A DNA stretch of 12,035 nucleotides, from contig QKJO01000174.1 of assembly GCA_003249275.1 (NCBI GenBank), positions 1 through 12,035 on the forward strand, written 5' to 3'. The stretch is from Spirochaetaceae bacterium. Lineage in GTDB: Bacteria; Spirochaetota; Spirochaetia; Spirochaetales_E; Spirochaetaceae_B. The notes under the pieces are model-generated. The model saw only the letters and a program-made list of their open reading frames with translations. It had not been told where the DNA came from and did not search any database. The position numbers were made by a program, and so were the translations under genes. Shown here in pieces: positions 1 through 6,311 of the stretch (positions are counted from its first letter, which is position 1; every line of letters begins with the position of its first letter).

Positions 1-707
1 TCAATGTCAGGGGTATCACCATTCCTTCCTTCATACCCCAGAGCAATGCTCACTCCTATTCATTGATCGTATTTGTGTCCATCATTGCCATTATCTATCT
101 GAGCGTTGTCAAAAAAAGAATGGTCCTACGGGGCGTTCATAAAAAGTTATGGCCCTGGCAGATCCTCTTTGTTATGCTGATCATTGCATCCGCATTCATA
201 ATGAAGCCCTACGAAGTGGTGCTTCCCGTTATTACGAAATTCAAGTTCTCCAGCGGCATGACCATCAGACCCGAGCTGTTTTCTGTCGTTGTAGCATTAA
301 GTACCTATACATCCACCTATATTTCCGAGATCGTCAGAAGCTCCATCCTGTCGGTTCCCAAAGGCCAGCTGGAGGCTGCAAAGAGTCTCGGATTCCCTTC
401 CTGGAGAAGACTGCAGCTGATCATCATTCCCCAGGCCATGAGGACGATGATTCCGCCTGTGACCAACCAGTATCTGAACCTGATCAAGAATACCTCTCTG
501 GGTATGGCTGTCGCCTATCCCGACCTGACATCGGTATTCGCAGGAACAACCCTGAATCAGACAGGCCGGGCGCTGGAGGTCATGTCTCTGGTCATGATCA
601 CCTATCTGTCCATCAGTCTGTTCACCTCGCTGGTCATGAACTGGTACAACAAAGCCATCATCAACAAGAAGGGTGATGTGCTGCGCAAGGAGGATATTCC
701 CCTATGA
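1..707 (+). CDS. aapQ: Amino-acid ABC transporter permease, AapQ type (5' truncated)
   Basis: Inner-membrane permease subunit of a general/polar L-amino-acid ABC importer (HisM/AapQ family). The reading frame is open from base 3, beginning in-frame with NVRGI, a motif typical of the middle of AapQ, so the real start lies left of the window. A TTG at 63 is only an internal codon. About 235 C-terminal residues are visible, against roughly 390-400 for full AapQ. They show several hydrophobic segments and the cytoplasmic EAA loop that docks on the ATPase (LEAAKSLGFPSWRRLQLIII then PQA, bases about 370-440), followed by the conserved NQYLNLIKNTSL. Its stop (TGA 705-707) overlaps the next ATG (704) by four bases, indicating translational coupling with aapM. 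AapQ rather than AapM is inferred from order and the NVRG motif. Confidence 0.9.
   Translation, partial: NVRGITIPSFIPQSNAHSYSLIVFVSIIAIIYLSVVKKRMVLRGVHKKLWPWQILFVMLIIASAFIMKPYEVVLPVITKFKFSSGMTIRPELFSVVVALSTYTSTYISEIVRSSILSVPKGQLEAAKSLGFPSWRRLQLIIIPQAMRTMIPPVTNQYLNLIKNTSLGMAVAYPDLTSVFAGTTLNQTGRALEVMSLVMITYLSISLFTSLVMNWYNKAIINKKGDVLRKEDIPL
687..693 (+). promoter_or_regulatory. Ribosome binding site of aapM
   Basis: AAGGAGG lies inside the end of aapQ, ten bases before the ATG at 704. It is a near-perfect Shine-Dalgarno and fixes the aapM start at the ATGA overlap. Confidence 0.75.
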
Positions 708-1780
708 AACTGAAACTTAAAAATGCCCTCCTGTACCTGAGAAAAGAATTCTTCAATACGCCGGTCAATGCAATCCTCACTCTGCTGATGGCCTTTCTGG
801 TCGTCAAAGTCTGTGTCTGGTTTATCGACTGGGCTTTCATCAATGCGGTCTGGACCGGAGAGACCAGAGACGTTGCCCGTGAGGGGGGAGCCACCTGGGC
901 CTTCATCATCAAGAAATTAAGATTCTTCATGTTCGGGTTTTATCCCAAGGAACAGATCTGGCGTATCCCTACTACACTTGTAATACTCTGTCTGACCATG
1001 ATTCCCTACTTCATGAAACAGATCAAGCACAAGATCCTGGTCATGGGCGCTCAGATGATCCTCTGGCCCCTCATCATCTCCTTCTTTCTGGCCAGGGGCG
1101 GTCTGGGAATGGAAAAGGTCTCCACCAACGACTGGGGCGGTCTGAGCCTGACCTTCATCCTTTCTGCCATGGGACTCCTCTACTCCTTTCCCATCGGTAT
1201 CATCATGGCTCTGGGAAGAAGAAGCAAACTGCCCGTCATCAAGGGACTGTCGGTCGCCTATATCGAGTTCTTCAGAGGTATCCCCCTTATCACGATCCTC
1301 TTCATGTCCTCAGTAGTAGTGCCTTTCTTTCTGCCTACAGGTGTGGCCATCGACAAAATGGTGCGGGTGATCATCGGAATGACCATCTTCCAGTCGGCCT
1401 ATCTGGCCGAAGTCATCAGAGGCGGACTCCAGGCCATAGACAAGGGCCAGTACGAAGCTGCCGATTCTCTGGGATTCAAATTCGGACTCCAGTCCTATCT
1501 GATCATCCTGCCCCAGGTTCTGAAGCTGACCGTATCCAACATCGGCGGTATATCCATCTCCTTCCTGAAGGACACGACCCTCGTACTGATCATCGGAATG
1601 TTCGACCTCCTGGGAATCGTCAGCCCCCTTGCCAGCGATTCCAACTGGCTGGGTATGGAACCTGAAGGACTGATTTTTGCAGGTATCCTCTACTGGATCA
1701 TCTGTTTTTCCGTATCCAGACTCACCTACAAGGTTGAAAAGAAAGTTAATGAATTACCTGTTACAGGAGCACAGAAATGA
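704..1780 (+). CDS. aapM: Amino-acid ABC transporter permease, AapM type
   Basis: Second membrane-spanning subunit (358 residues) of the amino-acid importer, expected to pair with AapQ and AapP in the inner membrane. The N-terminal third holds extra hydrophobic segments and the IWRIPT stretch (residues 86-90) typical of AapM. The core begins near WGGLSLT (144-150) and contains [11 protein letters not shown] and [14 protein letters not shown] (188-201), both strongly AapM-like. The EAA loop for ATPase contact is at 251-270 (EAADSLGF...LIILP), followed by SFLKDTTLV. Length and order match the family. The start overlaps the aapQ stop by ATGA, and the stop (1778-1780) overlaps the aapP ATG the same way, so the three genes are translationally coupled. 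Substrate specificity cannot be read from the sequence. Confidence 0.93.
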   Translation: MKLKLKNALLYLRKEFFNTPVNAILTLLMAFLVVKVCVWFIDWAFINAVWTGETRDVAREGGATWAFIIKKLRFFMFGFYPKEQIWRIPTTLVILCLTMIPYFMKQIKHKILVMGAQMILWPLIISFFLARGGLGMEKVSTNDWGGLSLTFILSAMGLLYSFPIGIIMALGRRSKLPVIKGLSVAYIEFFRGIPLITILFMSSVVVPFFLPTGVAIDKMVRVIIGMTIFQSAYLAEVIRGGLQAIDKGQYEAADSLGFKFGLQSYLIILPQVLKLTVSNIGGISISFLKDTTLVLIIGMFDLLGIVSPLASDSNWLGMEPEGLIFAGILYWIICFSVSRLTYKVEKKVNELPVTGAQK

Positions 1781-2577
1781 CCGAAACTATCGATAAAAAG
1801 ACTAATGCCCCCGCTGCCGGAGAAGGCTCCTGCAGCGAGGACTATATCATCTCCATCGACAATCTTAACAAGTGGTACGATGAATTCCATGTTCTGATCG
1901 ATGTGAACCTGAAGGTTCAGCAGGGAGAGAAGATCGTTATCTGCGGACCTTCCGGTTCGGGAAAATCCACTCTGATACGCTGCATCAACCGTCTTGAGAA
2001 ACATCAGAGCGGCTGCATCAATGTCATGGGTCATGAACTGACGGAGAACACGAAAGACGTCGCCGCCATCCGTAAGGAGGTGGGCATGGTATTCCAGAGC
2101 TTCAACCTCTTCCCCCATCTGACGATCCTTCAGAATCTGACCCTGGCTCCCATCTGGCTGAGAAAAATGTCCCAGAAGGAAGCGGACAAACTGGCCTGGA
2201 AGTATCTGAAACGGGTAAACATTGCCGAACATGCCTACAAATTTCCCTCCCAGCTTTCAGGCGGACAGCAGCAGAGAGCCGCCATCGCCAGAAGCCTCTG
2301 CATGCAGCCTAAAATCATGCTCTTTGACGAGCCGACGTCCGCCCTTGACCCCGAAATGGTCAACGAAGTACTGGATGTTATGGTCAAACTGGCCGATGAA
2401 GGAATGACGATGCTCTGCGTCACCCACGAAATGGGTTTTGCGCGGAGGGTAGCGGATCATATTATCTTCATGGATGAAGGCAGGATTGTGGAGAGACAGG
2501 TTCCCGAGAAGTTCTTTACTCAGCCCGAGAATGAACGGACTGTGAAGTTCCTCAAGCAGATCCACGCCATATCCTGA
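1777..2577 (+). CDS. aapP: Amino-acid ABC transporter ATP-binding protein, AapP/GlnQ type
   Basis: Cytoplasmic ATPase (266 residues) that powers the AapQM permease. All ABC motifs are intact: Walker [10 protein letters not shown] (57-65), Q-loop glutamine in [10 protein letters not shown] (Q107), signature LSGGQQQR (160-167), Walker B IMLFDEP with catalytic glutamate (180-186, E185), D-loop SALD (188-191), and switch histidine in VTHE (H217). The Walker B/signature wording is that of the polar amino-acid class (GlnQ, HisP, AapP). A 22-residue polar N-terminal tail precedes the domain, as is common in AapP. AGGAG at 1765-1769 lies seven bases before the ATG, which overlaps the aapM stop. Assignment to the Aap system rests on the neighbours. 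Confidence 0.94.
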   Translation: MTETIDKKTNAPAAGEGSCSEDYIISIDNLNKWYDEFHVLIDVNLKVQQGEKIVICGPSGSGKSTLIRCINRLEKHQSGCINVMGHELTENTKDVAAIRKEVGMVFQSFNLFPHLTILQNLTLAPIWLRKMSQKEADKLAWKYLKRVNIAEHAYKFPSQLSGGQQQRAAIARSLCMQPKIMLFDEPTSALDPEMVNEVLDVMVKLADEGMTMLCVTHEMGFARRVADHIIFMDEGRIVERQVPEKFFTQPENERTVKFLKQIHAIS

Positions 2578-2586
2578 AAAACCTGC

Positions 2587-2591
2587 AGGAG
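2587..2591 (+). promoter_or_regulatory. Ribosome binding site of the LysE-type exporter gene
   Basis: AGGAG seven bases before the ATG at 2599, within the 21-base gap after aapP. It supports this start and continued co-transcription with the aap genes. Confidence 0.65.
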
Positions 2592-2598
2592 TGAAGCA

Positions 2599-3216
2599 AT
2601 GAACCTGTTATCGGCCCTCGGATTGATTTCAGCTATGTTCGTCCTGGCATTGACCCCCGGCCCCGGGGTCTTTGCCGTGCTCGGCCGTGCCATCAGCTCC
2701 GGATTCAGAAAGGCACTCTTTCTGATTACCGGGATTGTGACCGGCGATCTCCTCTACCTCACCTTTGCCCTCACCGGTCTGACCTGGGTGGCCAGAAACG
2801 TCAACTGGATCTTTACGGTTATCCGAATTCTGGGGGGTCTCTATCTGATCTATCTGGGAATCAAAGCGCTCCGGTCCCGGCCTCAGGGCGGCCATGATTC
2901 CCTGTCGGAAGAGAACCGGTCTCCCTCAGCCTGCTACACGGAAGGACTGATCATCACCCTCTCCAACCCCAAGGTCATCCTGTTCTACTGCAGTTTTCTG
3001 CCCGCCTTCATGGACCTGACAAGCGTCAGGGGTTCGGAAGTACTGTTTGTCGTGCTCATCGTCAGCAGCATACTCAGCCTTGTGATGACGGGTTACGCAC
3101 TCCTGGCGGTGCAGGGAAAGCGGATGTTCCGGTCCGACAGGGGAATCAGAGCTCTTAACAGGGCCGGCGGAGGTCTGATGATCACCGCAGGGTCCTACAT
3201 GATCATCAAACACTGA
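2599..3216 (+). CDS. LysE/RhtB family amino-acid exporter
   Basis: Predicted inner-membrane exporter of amino acids or related metabolites (205 residues, the usual length for LysE/RhtB). The hallmark TPGPGVFAVLGRAISSG is at residues 19-35 and the second conserved block LSNPKVILFY at 121-130. About six hydrophobic segments are visible, with a polar loop around residues 92-112. These exporters use the proton gradient; the substrate (lysine, homoserine, threonine, leucine and others in the family) cannot be told from sequence. It lies 21 bases after aapP with its own Shine-Dalgarno and no terminator between, so it is probably the last gene of the amino-acid uptake operon. It may relieve overload by imported or peptide-derived amino acids; that role is inferred. 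Confidence 0.88.
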   Translation: MNLLSALGLISAMFVLALTPGPGVFAVLGRAISSGFRKALFLITGIVTGDLLYLTFALTGLTWVARNVNWIFTVIRILGGLYLIYLGIKALRSRPQGGHDSLSEENRSPSACYTEGLIITLSNPKVILFYCSFLPAFMDLTSVRGSEVLFVVLIVSSILSLVMTGYALLAVQGKRMFRSDRGIRALNRAGGGLMITAGSYMIIKH

Positions 3217-3225
3217 CGTCCCGAC

Positions 3226-3255
3226 TTGCCATCTCATAACAGATAGCCCTATACT
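3226..3255 (+). promoter_or_regulatory. Candidate sigma-70 promoter for the ttcA-like gene
   Basis: TTGCCA (3226-3231) and TATACT (3250-3255) are separated by 18 bases. The expected start of transcription, about 3261-3263, falls two to four bases before the ATG at 3265, so the mRNA would be effectively leaderless. No Shine-Dalgarno is visible, and an in-frame TAG at 3244 excludes an earlier start. Confidence 0.5.
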
Positions 3256-3264
3256 GGCCGGATC

Positions 3265-3996
3265 ATGGCCGGAAATACAAAATCCCTACTTTCTAAAAGA
3301 ATCAGCAGAGCCGTCATGGAGTACGGACTCATCAAGGCGAACGACAGAGTATTGTTAGCCCTGTCCGGCGGAAAGGATTCCCTGGCTCTCAGCTGGCTCC
3401 TGGCCAGGATGTCCCGTTCCTTTCCGGTTCCCTTTACCGTACACGCACTCCATGTCCGGTCGGAGGTGCATCCTCAGACTCTTGCTCCGTCTCTGGAGGC
3501 TCTCATGGACAGCTGGTCGATTCCCTGTACGATCCTGGACAGTCCCCTGAGGGAGAGCCTGAGGGAAGGACAGGACTTCAACTGCTTTCTCTGCGCCCGG
3601 AAAAGAAGAGAAACCCTCTTGAAGTATGCTCAGGAGAATGATTTTTCCGCCATCGCCCTTGGCCACCACATGGACGACCTGCTCCAGACTCTGATCATGA
3701 ATATGACCTATCAGGGAGAACTGGCAGCCATGCCGCCTCTTTTGCAGTACACGCCCGGCCTCAGGATGATCCGTCCCCTCTGCCTGGTTCAGGAACACCA
3801 CATCAGCCGTTTTGTCGGAGAGATGGAGTGGGAGATCCCGGCAAAGAACTGCCCTTACGAGGGTGAGTCACGGAGAAAAGAAGCGGCGGAGGTGATTGAA
3901 AAAATGAGTTCAGGCCGGGACAGCATCAAATACAACATCTACAGATCCCTGTCCCGCATCAAATCAGATCTGCTGCCGCCGGAATCAGCCGATTGA
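3265..3996 (+). CDS. TtcA-like PP-loop ATPase, probable tRNA 2-thiocytidine synthetase
   Basis: Cytoplasmic enzyme (243 residues) of the TtcA/TilS PP-loop family. TtcA activates a tRNA cytidine (C32) by adenylation and inserts sulfur with the help of a [4Fe-4S] cluster. The PP-loop LALSGGKDS is at residues 31-39. CFLCARKRR gives C107 and C110, GHHMDD is at 133-138, and a lone third cysteine sits in NCPYEGESRR (C196). Three cysteines in this arrangement match the cluster ligands of TtcA, although E. coli TtcA has a CxxC at the third site and is somewhat longer (about 310). It could therefore be a TtcA-family relative acting on another substrate. The start is forced: an in-frame TAG at 3244 leaves only the ATG at 3265. 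The 3' end overlaps the convergent arsR-type gene by 12 bases. Confidence 0.8.
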   Translation: MAGNTKSLLSKRISRAVMEYGLIKANDRVLLALSGGKDSLALSWLLARMSRSFPVPFTVHALHVRSEVHPQTLAPSLEALMDSWSIPCTILDSPLRESLREGQDFNCFLCARKRRETLLKYAQENDFSAIALGHHMDDLLQTLIMNMTYQGELAAMPPLLQYTPGLRMIRPLCLVQEHHISRFVGEMEWEIPAKNCPYEGESRRKEAAEVIEKMSSGRDSIKYNIYRSLSRIKSDLLPPESAD

Positions 3997-4317
3997 GCAT
4001 TTTTCCCGGGAAGAACCAAGGATCTTCTCCCGGTCTTCGTCGATGAGAGTTGTGTCGGTCAGAAAGGAAGCGGCGTTGCGGATAAAAGCCTCAGCCTGTT
4101 CTCCTGCAATATAGTACTCCACCCATTTGCCGTCTTTTCTCTGTTCCACCAGCCCGGCATTCCAGAGCACCTTCAGATGGTTGGAAAGGGTACCGCCGGC
4201 GATATCCAGAACCGACAGCAGCTCACAGACGCACAGGGGTTTTTCCAGGAGCATCATGCAGATTCTGAGACGATTGGTCTCTCCCAGGGCCTTCAGCAGG
4301 CCTACCAGTGTTTTCAT
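3985..4317 (-). CDS. arsR: ArsR/SmtB family metalloregulator
   Basis: Winged-helix repressor of 110 residues. LKALGETNRLRICMMLLEKP (8-27) is the usual ArsR N-terminal block. The metal-binding box on helix 3 is LCVCEL (28-33), close to the ELCVCDL box that binds arsenite or antimonite in the classical ArsR; C29 and C31, possibly with C20, are candidate ligands. The recognition helix is GGTLSNHLKVLWNAGLV (41-57), followed by the wing KDGKWVEYYI (61-70). Family knowledge: binding of As(III)/Sb(III) releases the protein from its operator. It is divergent from the ArsP-type permease across an 80-base region with two palindromes, so it probably represses both itself and that operon. The start ATG at 4317 has no clear Shine-Dalgarno. 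Another thiophilic metal as ligand is possible. Confidence 0.88.
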   Translation of the reverse strand: MKTLVGLLKALGETNRLRICMMLLEKPLCVCELLSVLDIAGGTLSNHLKVLWNAGLVEQRKDGKWVEYYIAGEQAEAFIRNAASFLTDTTLIDEDREKILGSSREKCSIG

Positions 4318-4324
4318 ACTTCAA

Positions 4325-4353
4325 AAAATAGCAGAAAGGTCTTGCCTAAGCAA
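4325..4353 (-). promoter_or_regulatory. Candidate arsR promoter
   Basis: On the minus strand TTGCTT (4353-4348) and TATTTT (4330-4325) are 17 bases apart, putting the transcription start at about 4318, directly at the ATG (4317). The -35 element lies inside the palindrome 4341-4354, as expected for autorepression. The hexamers are only moderate matches. Confidence 0.35.
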
Positions 4354-4354
4354 G
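4341..4354. promoter_or_regulatory. Palindrome CTTGC-CTAA-GCAAG, possible ArsR operator
   Basis: A perfect inverted repeat (5-base arms, 4-base spacer) in the arsR/arsP divergent region, overlapping the candidate arsR -35. ArsR proteins bind short imperfect dyads at such positions. The operator role is inferred. Confidence 0.4.
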
Positions 4355-4360
4355 TAGATA

Positions 4361-4388
4361 TTGCTACATTTAGCTAAACATCTAATTG
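4361..4388 (+). promoter_or_regulatory. Candidate promoter of arsP-type operon with embedded palindrome
   Basis: TTGCTA (4361-4366) and TAATTG (4383-4388) are 16 bases apart. The spacer contains the perfect 10-base palindrome TTTAGCTAAA (4369-4378), a plausible operator. Transcription would begin about 4395, just before the ATG at 4398. The -10 is weak, so confidence is low. Confidence 0.3.
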
Positions 4389-4397
4389 TTATTGTAA

Positions 4398-5381
4398 ATG
4401 GGATGGTTTATGGAAATTTTCACCCGACTGGCCGATCTGCTGACCTACGGACTGCTGAAGATGGAGGCGGAAAGCCGTCTGACATCGTCTATCCATTTTT
4501 TCATCGAGGACACCACCAAGATCTTCGCCCTCCTTGTTGTCATGATCTATCTGATTGCTCTGGTCCGGGCCGGAATCGATACCGAACTGGTAAGAACCTA
4601 TCTTCAGGGAAAGCACAGAGCCTTCGCCTATGTTCTGGCCTCCATGTTCGGAGCCGTCACACCCTTCTGTTCCTGTTCCAGTATCCCCCTCTTTCTGGGA
4701 TTCACATCCGCCAGGATTCCGCTGGGAATCACAATGGCCTTCCTGATAACATCACCCATGATCAACGAAGTGGCTGTTATTCTCCTGGGTTCTATTCTGG
4801 GCGTCAGATTCATGGTCCTTTATGTTATTACCGGCATGGCGGCGGGTATACTGGGCGGTTTTTTCATCGATGCCATCAGAGCGGAAAAGTATCTGACCCC
4901 CCTGGGCAGACAGGCCATGGAGATGGGGGGGGACAGCTCCGGAGAAACGGTCCGCAGGAAGCTCACAATGAAGGACCGGCATAATTTTGCAGTCAATGAG
5001 GTGAAGGAAATCACGGGCAGAGTGTGGAAGTGGATTTTCATCGGCGTCGGACTGGGCGCAGCCCTTCACGGCTTTGTCCCCGAGGAGTTTATCACCGAGA
5101 ATCTGGGCAGGGGAAAGTGGTGGACCGTACCGGGGGCCGTTCTTCTCGGAATACCTCTTTACTCCTCTGCAAGCGCCATCGTTCCCGTAGCCGAAACTCT
5201 TCTGGCCAAGGGCCTCCCGGTGGGTACCACTCTGGCTTTTATGATGAGTACCGTTGCCGCCAGCTTCCCCGAATTCATGATGCTGAAGCAGGTGATGAAG
5301 CCGAAGCTTCTGCTTATCTTCTTTGTGATGCTGCTGGTGTTCTTCACATCCGCAGGATGGATTTTCAATCTGGTTTATTAG
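4398..5381 (+). CDS. arsP: ArsP/YraQ-type permease (DUF318 family)
   Basis: Predicted inner-membrane permease of 327 residues with about eight hydrophobic segments. The family hallmark TPFCSCSSIPLFLGF is at residues 88-102, with C91 and C93. A soluble loop rich in charged residues spans about 155-205, and the C-terminal half carries IPLYSSASAIVPVAETL and FMMSTVAASFPEFMML. Some members (ArsP of Campylobacter jejuni) export trivalent organoarsenicals; many YraQ relatives are uncharacterised. The divergent ArsR and downstream thioredoxin-like gene favour a metalloid-efflux role here, but the substrate is inferred. The ATG at 4398 has no Shine-Dalgarno. ATG at 4410 (M5), preceded by GGGATGG, is an alternative start. 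The gene ends 64 bases before the thioredoxin-like gene. Confidence 0.85.
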   Translation: MGWFMEIFTRLADLLTYGLLKMEAESRLTSSIHFFIEDTTKIFALLVVMIYLIALVRAGIDTELVRTYLQGKHRAFAYVLASMFGAVTPFCSCSSIPLFLGFTSARIPLGITMAFLITSPMINEVAVILLGSILGVRFMVLYVITGMAAGILGGFFIDAIRAEKYLTPLGRQAMEMGGDSSGETVRRKLTMKDRHNFAVNEVKEITGRVWKWIFIGVGLGAALHGFVPEEFITENLGRGKWWTVPGAVLLGIPLYSSASAIVPVAETLLAKGLPVGTTLAFMMSTVAASFPEFMMLKQVMKPKLLLIFFVMLLVFFTSAGWIFNLVY

Positions 5382-5407
5382 CCCTCAGGCATAAAAAAAG
5401 AGAACTG

Positions 5408-5429
5408 CCGGTGCGGATAATCCGCCCGG
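5408..5429 (+). other. Hairpin between arsP-type and thioredoxin-like genes
   Basis: CCGG, one unpaired T, GCGGA, loop TAA, TCCGC, then CCGG can form a nine-base-pair stem with a single bulge. It is not followed by a T-run, so it is not a standard terminator. It sits just before the Shine-Dalgarno of the next gene and could affect mRNA processing, stability or translation; the function is inferred. Confidence 0.4.
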
Positions 5430-5435
5430 ACAGAC

Positions 5436-5440
5436 AGGAG
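5436..5440 (+). promoter_or_regulatory. Ribosome binding site of the thioredoxin-like gene
   Basis: AGGAG five bases before ATG 5446. It is a clear contrast to the upstream arsP-type gene, which lacks one. Confidence 0.65.
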
Positions 5441-5445
5441 TAGAA

Positions 5446-5676
5446 ATGAAAATTGAAGTACTAGGTTCCGGATGCGCAAGATGCAAGACTCTGGAGAAGA
5501 ACACAAGAGAAGCGGTTGAAGCCGCCGGTCTGGATGCGGAAATCCTCAAGGTTGAGGACATGAAAGACATTATGGCCTACAAGGTCATGTCGACACCCGC
5601 TCTCGTTGTAGACGGAGTCGTGAAAAGTGCCGGAAAACTGCTGAATCCCGACGAAATCAAAGCTCTTCTGGTCTGA
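5446..5676 (+). CDS. Small thioredoxin-like redox protein (redox-active disulfide protein 2 type)
   Basis: A 76-residue minimal thioredoxin/glutaredoxin-fold protein of the redox-active disulfide protein 2 type, cytoplasmic because no signal peptide is visible. The opening MKIEVLGSGCARCKTLEKN places the redox pair CARC at residues 10-13 right after the first beta strand. The cis-proline loop is MSTPALVVDG (P51), and NPDEIKALL closes the fold. It reads in the same direction as the ArsP-type permease, 64 bases downstream, and is likely co-transcribed. Such small thioredoxins are often found beside ArsP/YraQ permeases. A plausible task is reducing a metalloid or the permease's CxC cysteines, or acting as a thiol carrier; this is inference. 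Confidence 0.85.
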   Translation: MKIEVLGSGCARCKTLEKNTREAVEAAGLDAEILKVEDMKDIMAYKVMSTPALVVDGVVKSAGKLLNPDEIKALLV

Positions 5677-5685
5677 TGCCTGTCC

Positions 5686-5716
5686 CTCCCCTCAGGGGGA
5701 GAGGTCCCTCAGTTTT
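5686..5716 (+). terminator. Probable terminator of the arsP-trx operon
   Basis: Two mutually exclusive hairpins are possible. One is CTCCCC/GGGGAG (5686-5701). The other is GGGGGA-GAGG-TCCCTC (5695-5710, one G-U pair), followed two bases later by TTTT (5713-5716). The second resembles an intrinsic terminator for the plus strand and runs into the stop codon and last sense codons of the convergent gene. The T-run is short. Confidence 0.45.
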
Positions 5717-6161
5717 CTTCCAGGAATGAGCAGACTTCCCGGATATACCTCTGGCAGTGGGTTTCGAAAATTCTCTCCTCCCTCGCCTTCTGCAGTCCTC
5801 CCGGTTTATGGAAATCGATCTTCAGCAGCGAGTAGCACTCGGTACTTCCGAATTTTCTGTGAAATCTTAAAAGCAGTTTCTGGGTTTCATCAAACATCGT
5901 CTGCTTGCTTTCAAAGACAGATTCCGCATCAAAGTGACGGCATCCCAGAACCATCAGAGCACCGGTGAGGGCGCCGCATGTTTTCTGCATGGTTCCGATC
6001 CCGGCACCGAATCCGGCACCCATCTTCATGGCTGTGGATTCATCGATCCCCAGTTCATCCCGAAAGGCTCCCAGAACCGACTGACAGCTGTTGAGTCCTT
6101 CTTTATAGAGAGCTACCGCTCTTAATCCCGTATCTTCCTTTTGAGCTAACTCCTGTGTCAT
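5709..6161 (-). CDS. C-GCAxxG-C-C family redox protein
   Basis: A 150-residue cytoplasmic protein of the C_GCAxxG_C_C family, named for its spaced cysteines. Visible landmarks are LNSCQSVLGAF (C26), the glycine-rich GAGFGAGIG (48-56), the core CGALTGALMVLGC (62-74), ECYSLL (C109), and a C-terminal pair C136 and C144. The family is predicted to be redox-active or to bind a cofactor or cluster, often in anaerobes, but its biochemical role is not established. A good sigma-70 type promoter lies upstream. No strong Shine-Dalgarno precedes ATG 6161. It converges on the thioredoxin-like gene (32-base gap) and diverges from the LuxR-type regulator, which could control it. Confidence 0.82.
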   Translation of the reverse strand: MTQELAQKEDTGLRAVALYKEGLNSCQSVLGAFRDELGIDESTAMKMGAGFGAGIGTMQKTCGALTGALMVLGCRHFDAESVFESKQTMFDETQKLLLRFHRKFGSTECYSLLKIDFHKPGGLQKAREERIFETHCQRYIREVCSFLEEN

Positions 6162-6192
6162 AACATACCGACCCGTTTATTATTATCACACC

Positions 6193-6221
6193 AGAATACT
6201 CCCTGATTTTGATTTTGTGAA
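6193..6221 (-). promoter_or_regulatory. Promoter of the C-GCAxxG-C-C gene
   Basis: On the minus strand TTCACA (6221-6216) and TATTCT (6198-6193) have an ideal 17-base spacer. Transcription would start near 6186, giving a leader of about 25 bases. Confidence 0.5.
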
Positions 6222-6223
6222 TG

Positions 6224-6235
6224 CAACTAAAGTTG
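6224..6235. promoter_or_regulatory. Palindrome CAACT-AA-AGTTG, possible operator
   Basis: A perfect 12-base dyad immediately upstream of the candidate -35 of the minus-strand gene and about 70 bases before the predicted start of luxR transcription. This is a typical activator position, so the neighbouring LuxR-type regulator is the obvious candidate to bind it; this is inferred. Confidence 0.35.
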
Positions 6236-6287
6236 TATAAGCTCTTTAAACAGAACAATAAATTAGATTATTATTAAGCGGATAATA

Positions 6288-6293
6288 TATAAT
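6288..6293 (+). promoter_or_regulatory. -10 element of the luxR-type gene
   Basis: A perfect TATAAT 18 bases before the ATG at 6312. No recognisable -35 occurs at 16-19 bases upstream (AT-rich sequence), suggesting an activator-dependent promoter or an alternative sigma factor. Confidence 0.45.
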
Positions 6294-6311
6294 TGTTCAG
6301 GAAAGGATAAA

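Noticed and set aside
63..65. TTG at 63 as start of the first permease
   Set aside because: The frame is open from base 3 and encodes the conserved NVRGI stretch, so the gene is simply cut by the window.
1726..2232. 168-codon minus-strand frame opposite aapP
   Set aside because: Antisense to intact ABC ATPase motifs with no recognisable domain.
4006..4033. Hairpin CCGGGAAGA / TCTTCTCCCGG at the ttcA/arsR junction as terminator
   Set aside because: The stem has a two-base bulge and no T-run follows it on either strand; it lies in arsR coding sequence.
4361..4984. 207-codon plus-strand frame overlapping the ArsP-type gene
   Set aside because: Out-of-frame shadow; composition (H, R, G, S rich) is not protein-like and the overlapping permease has clear motifs.
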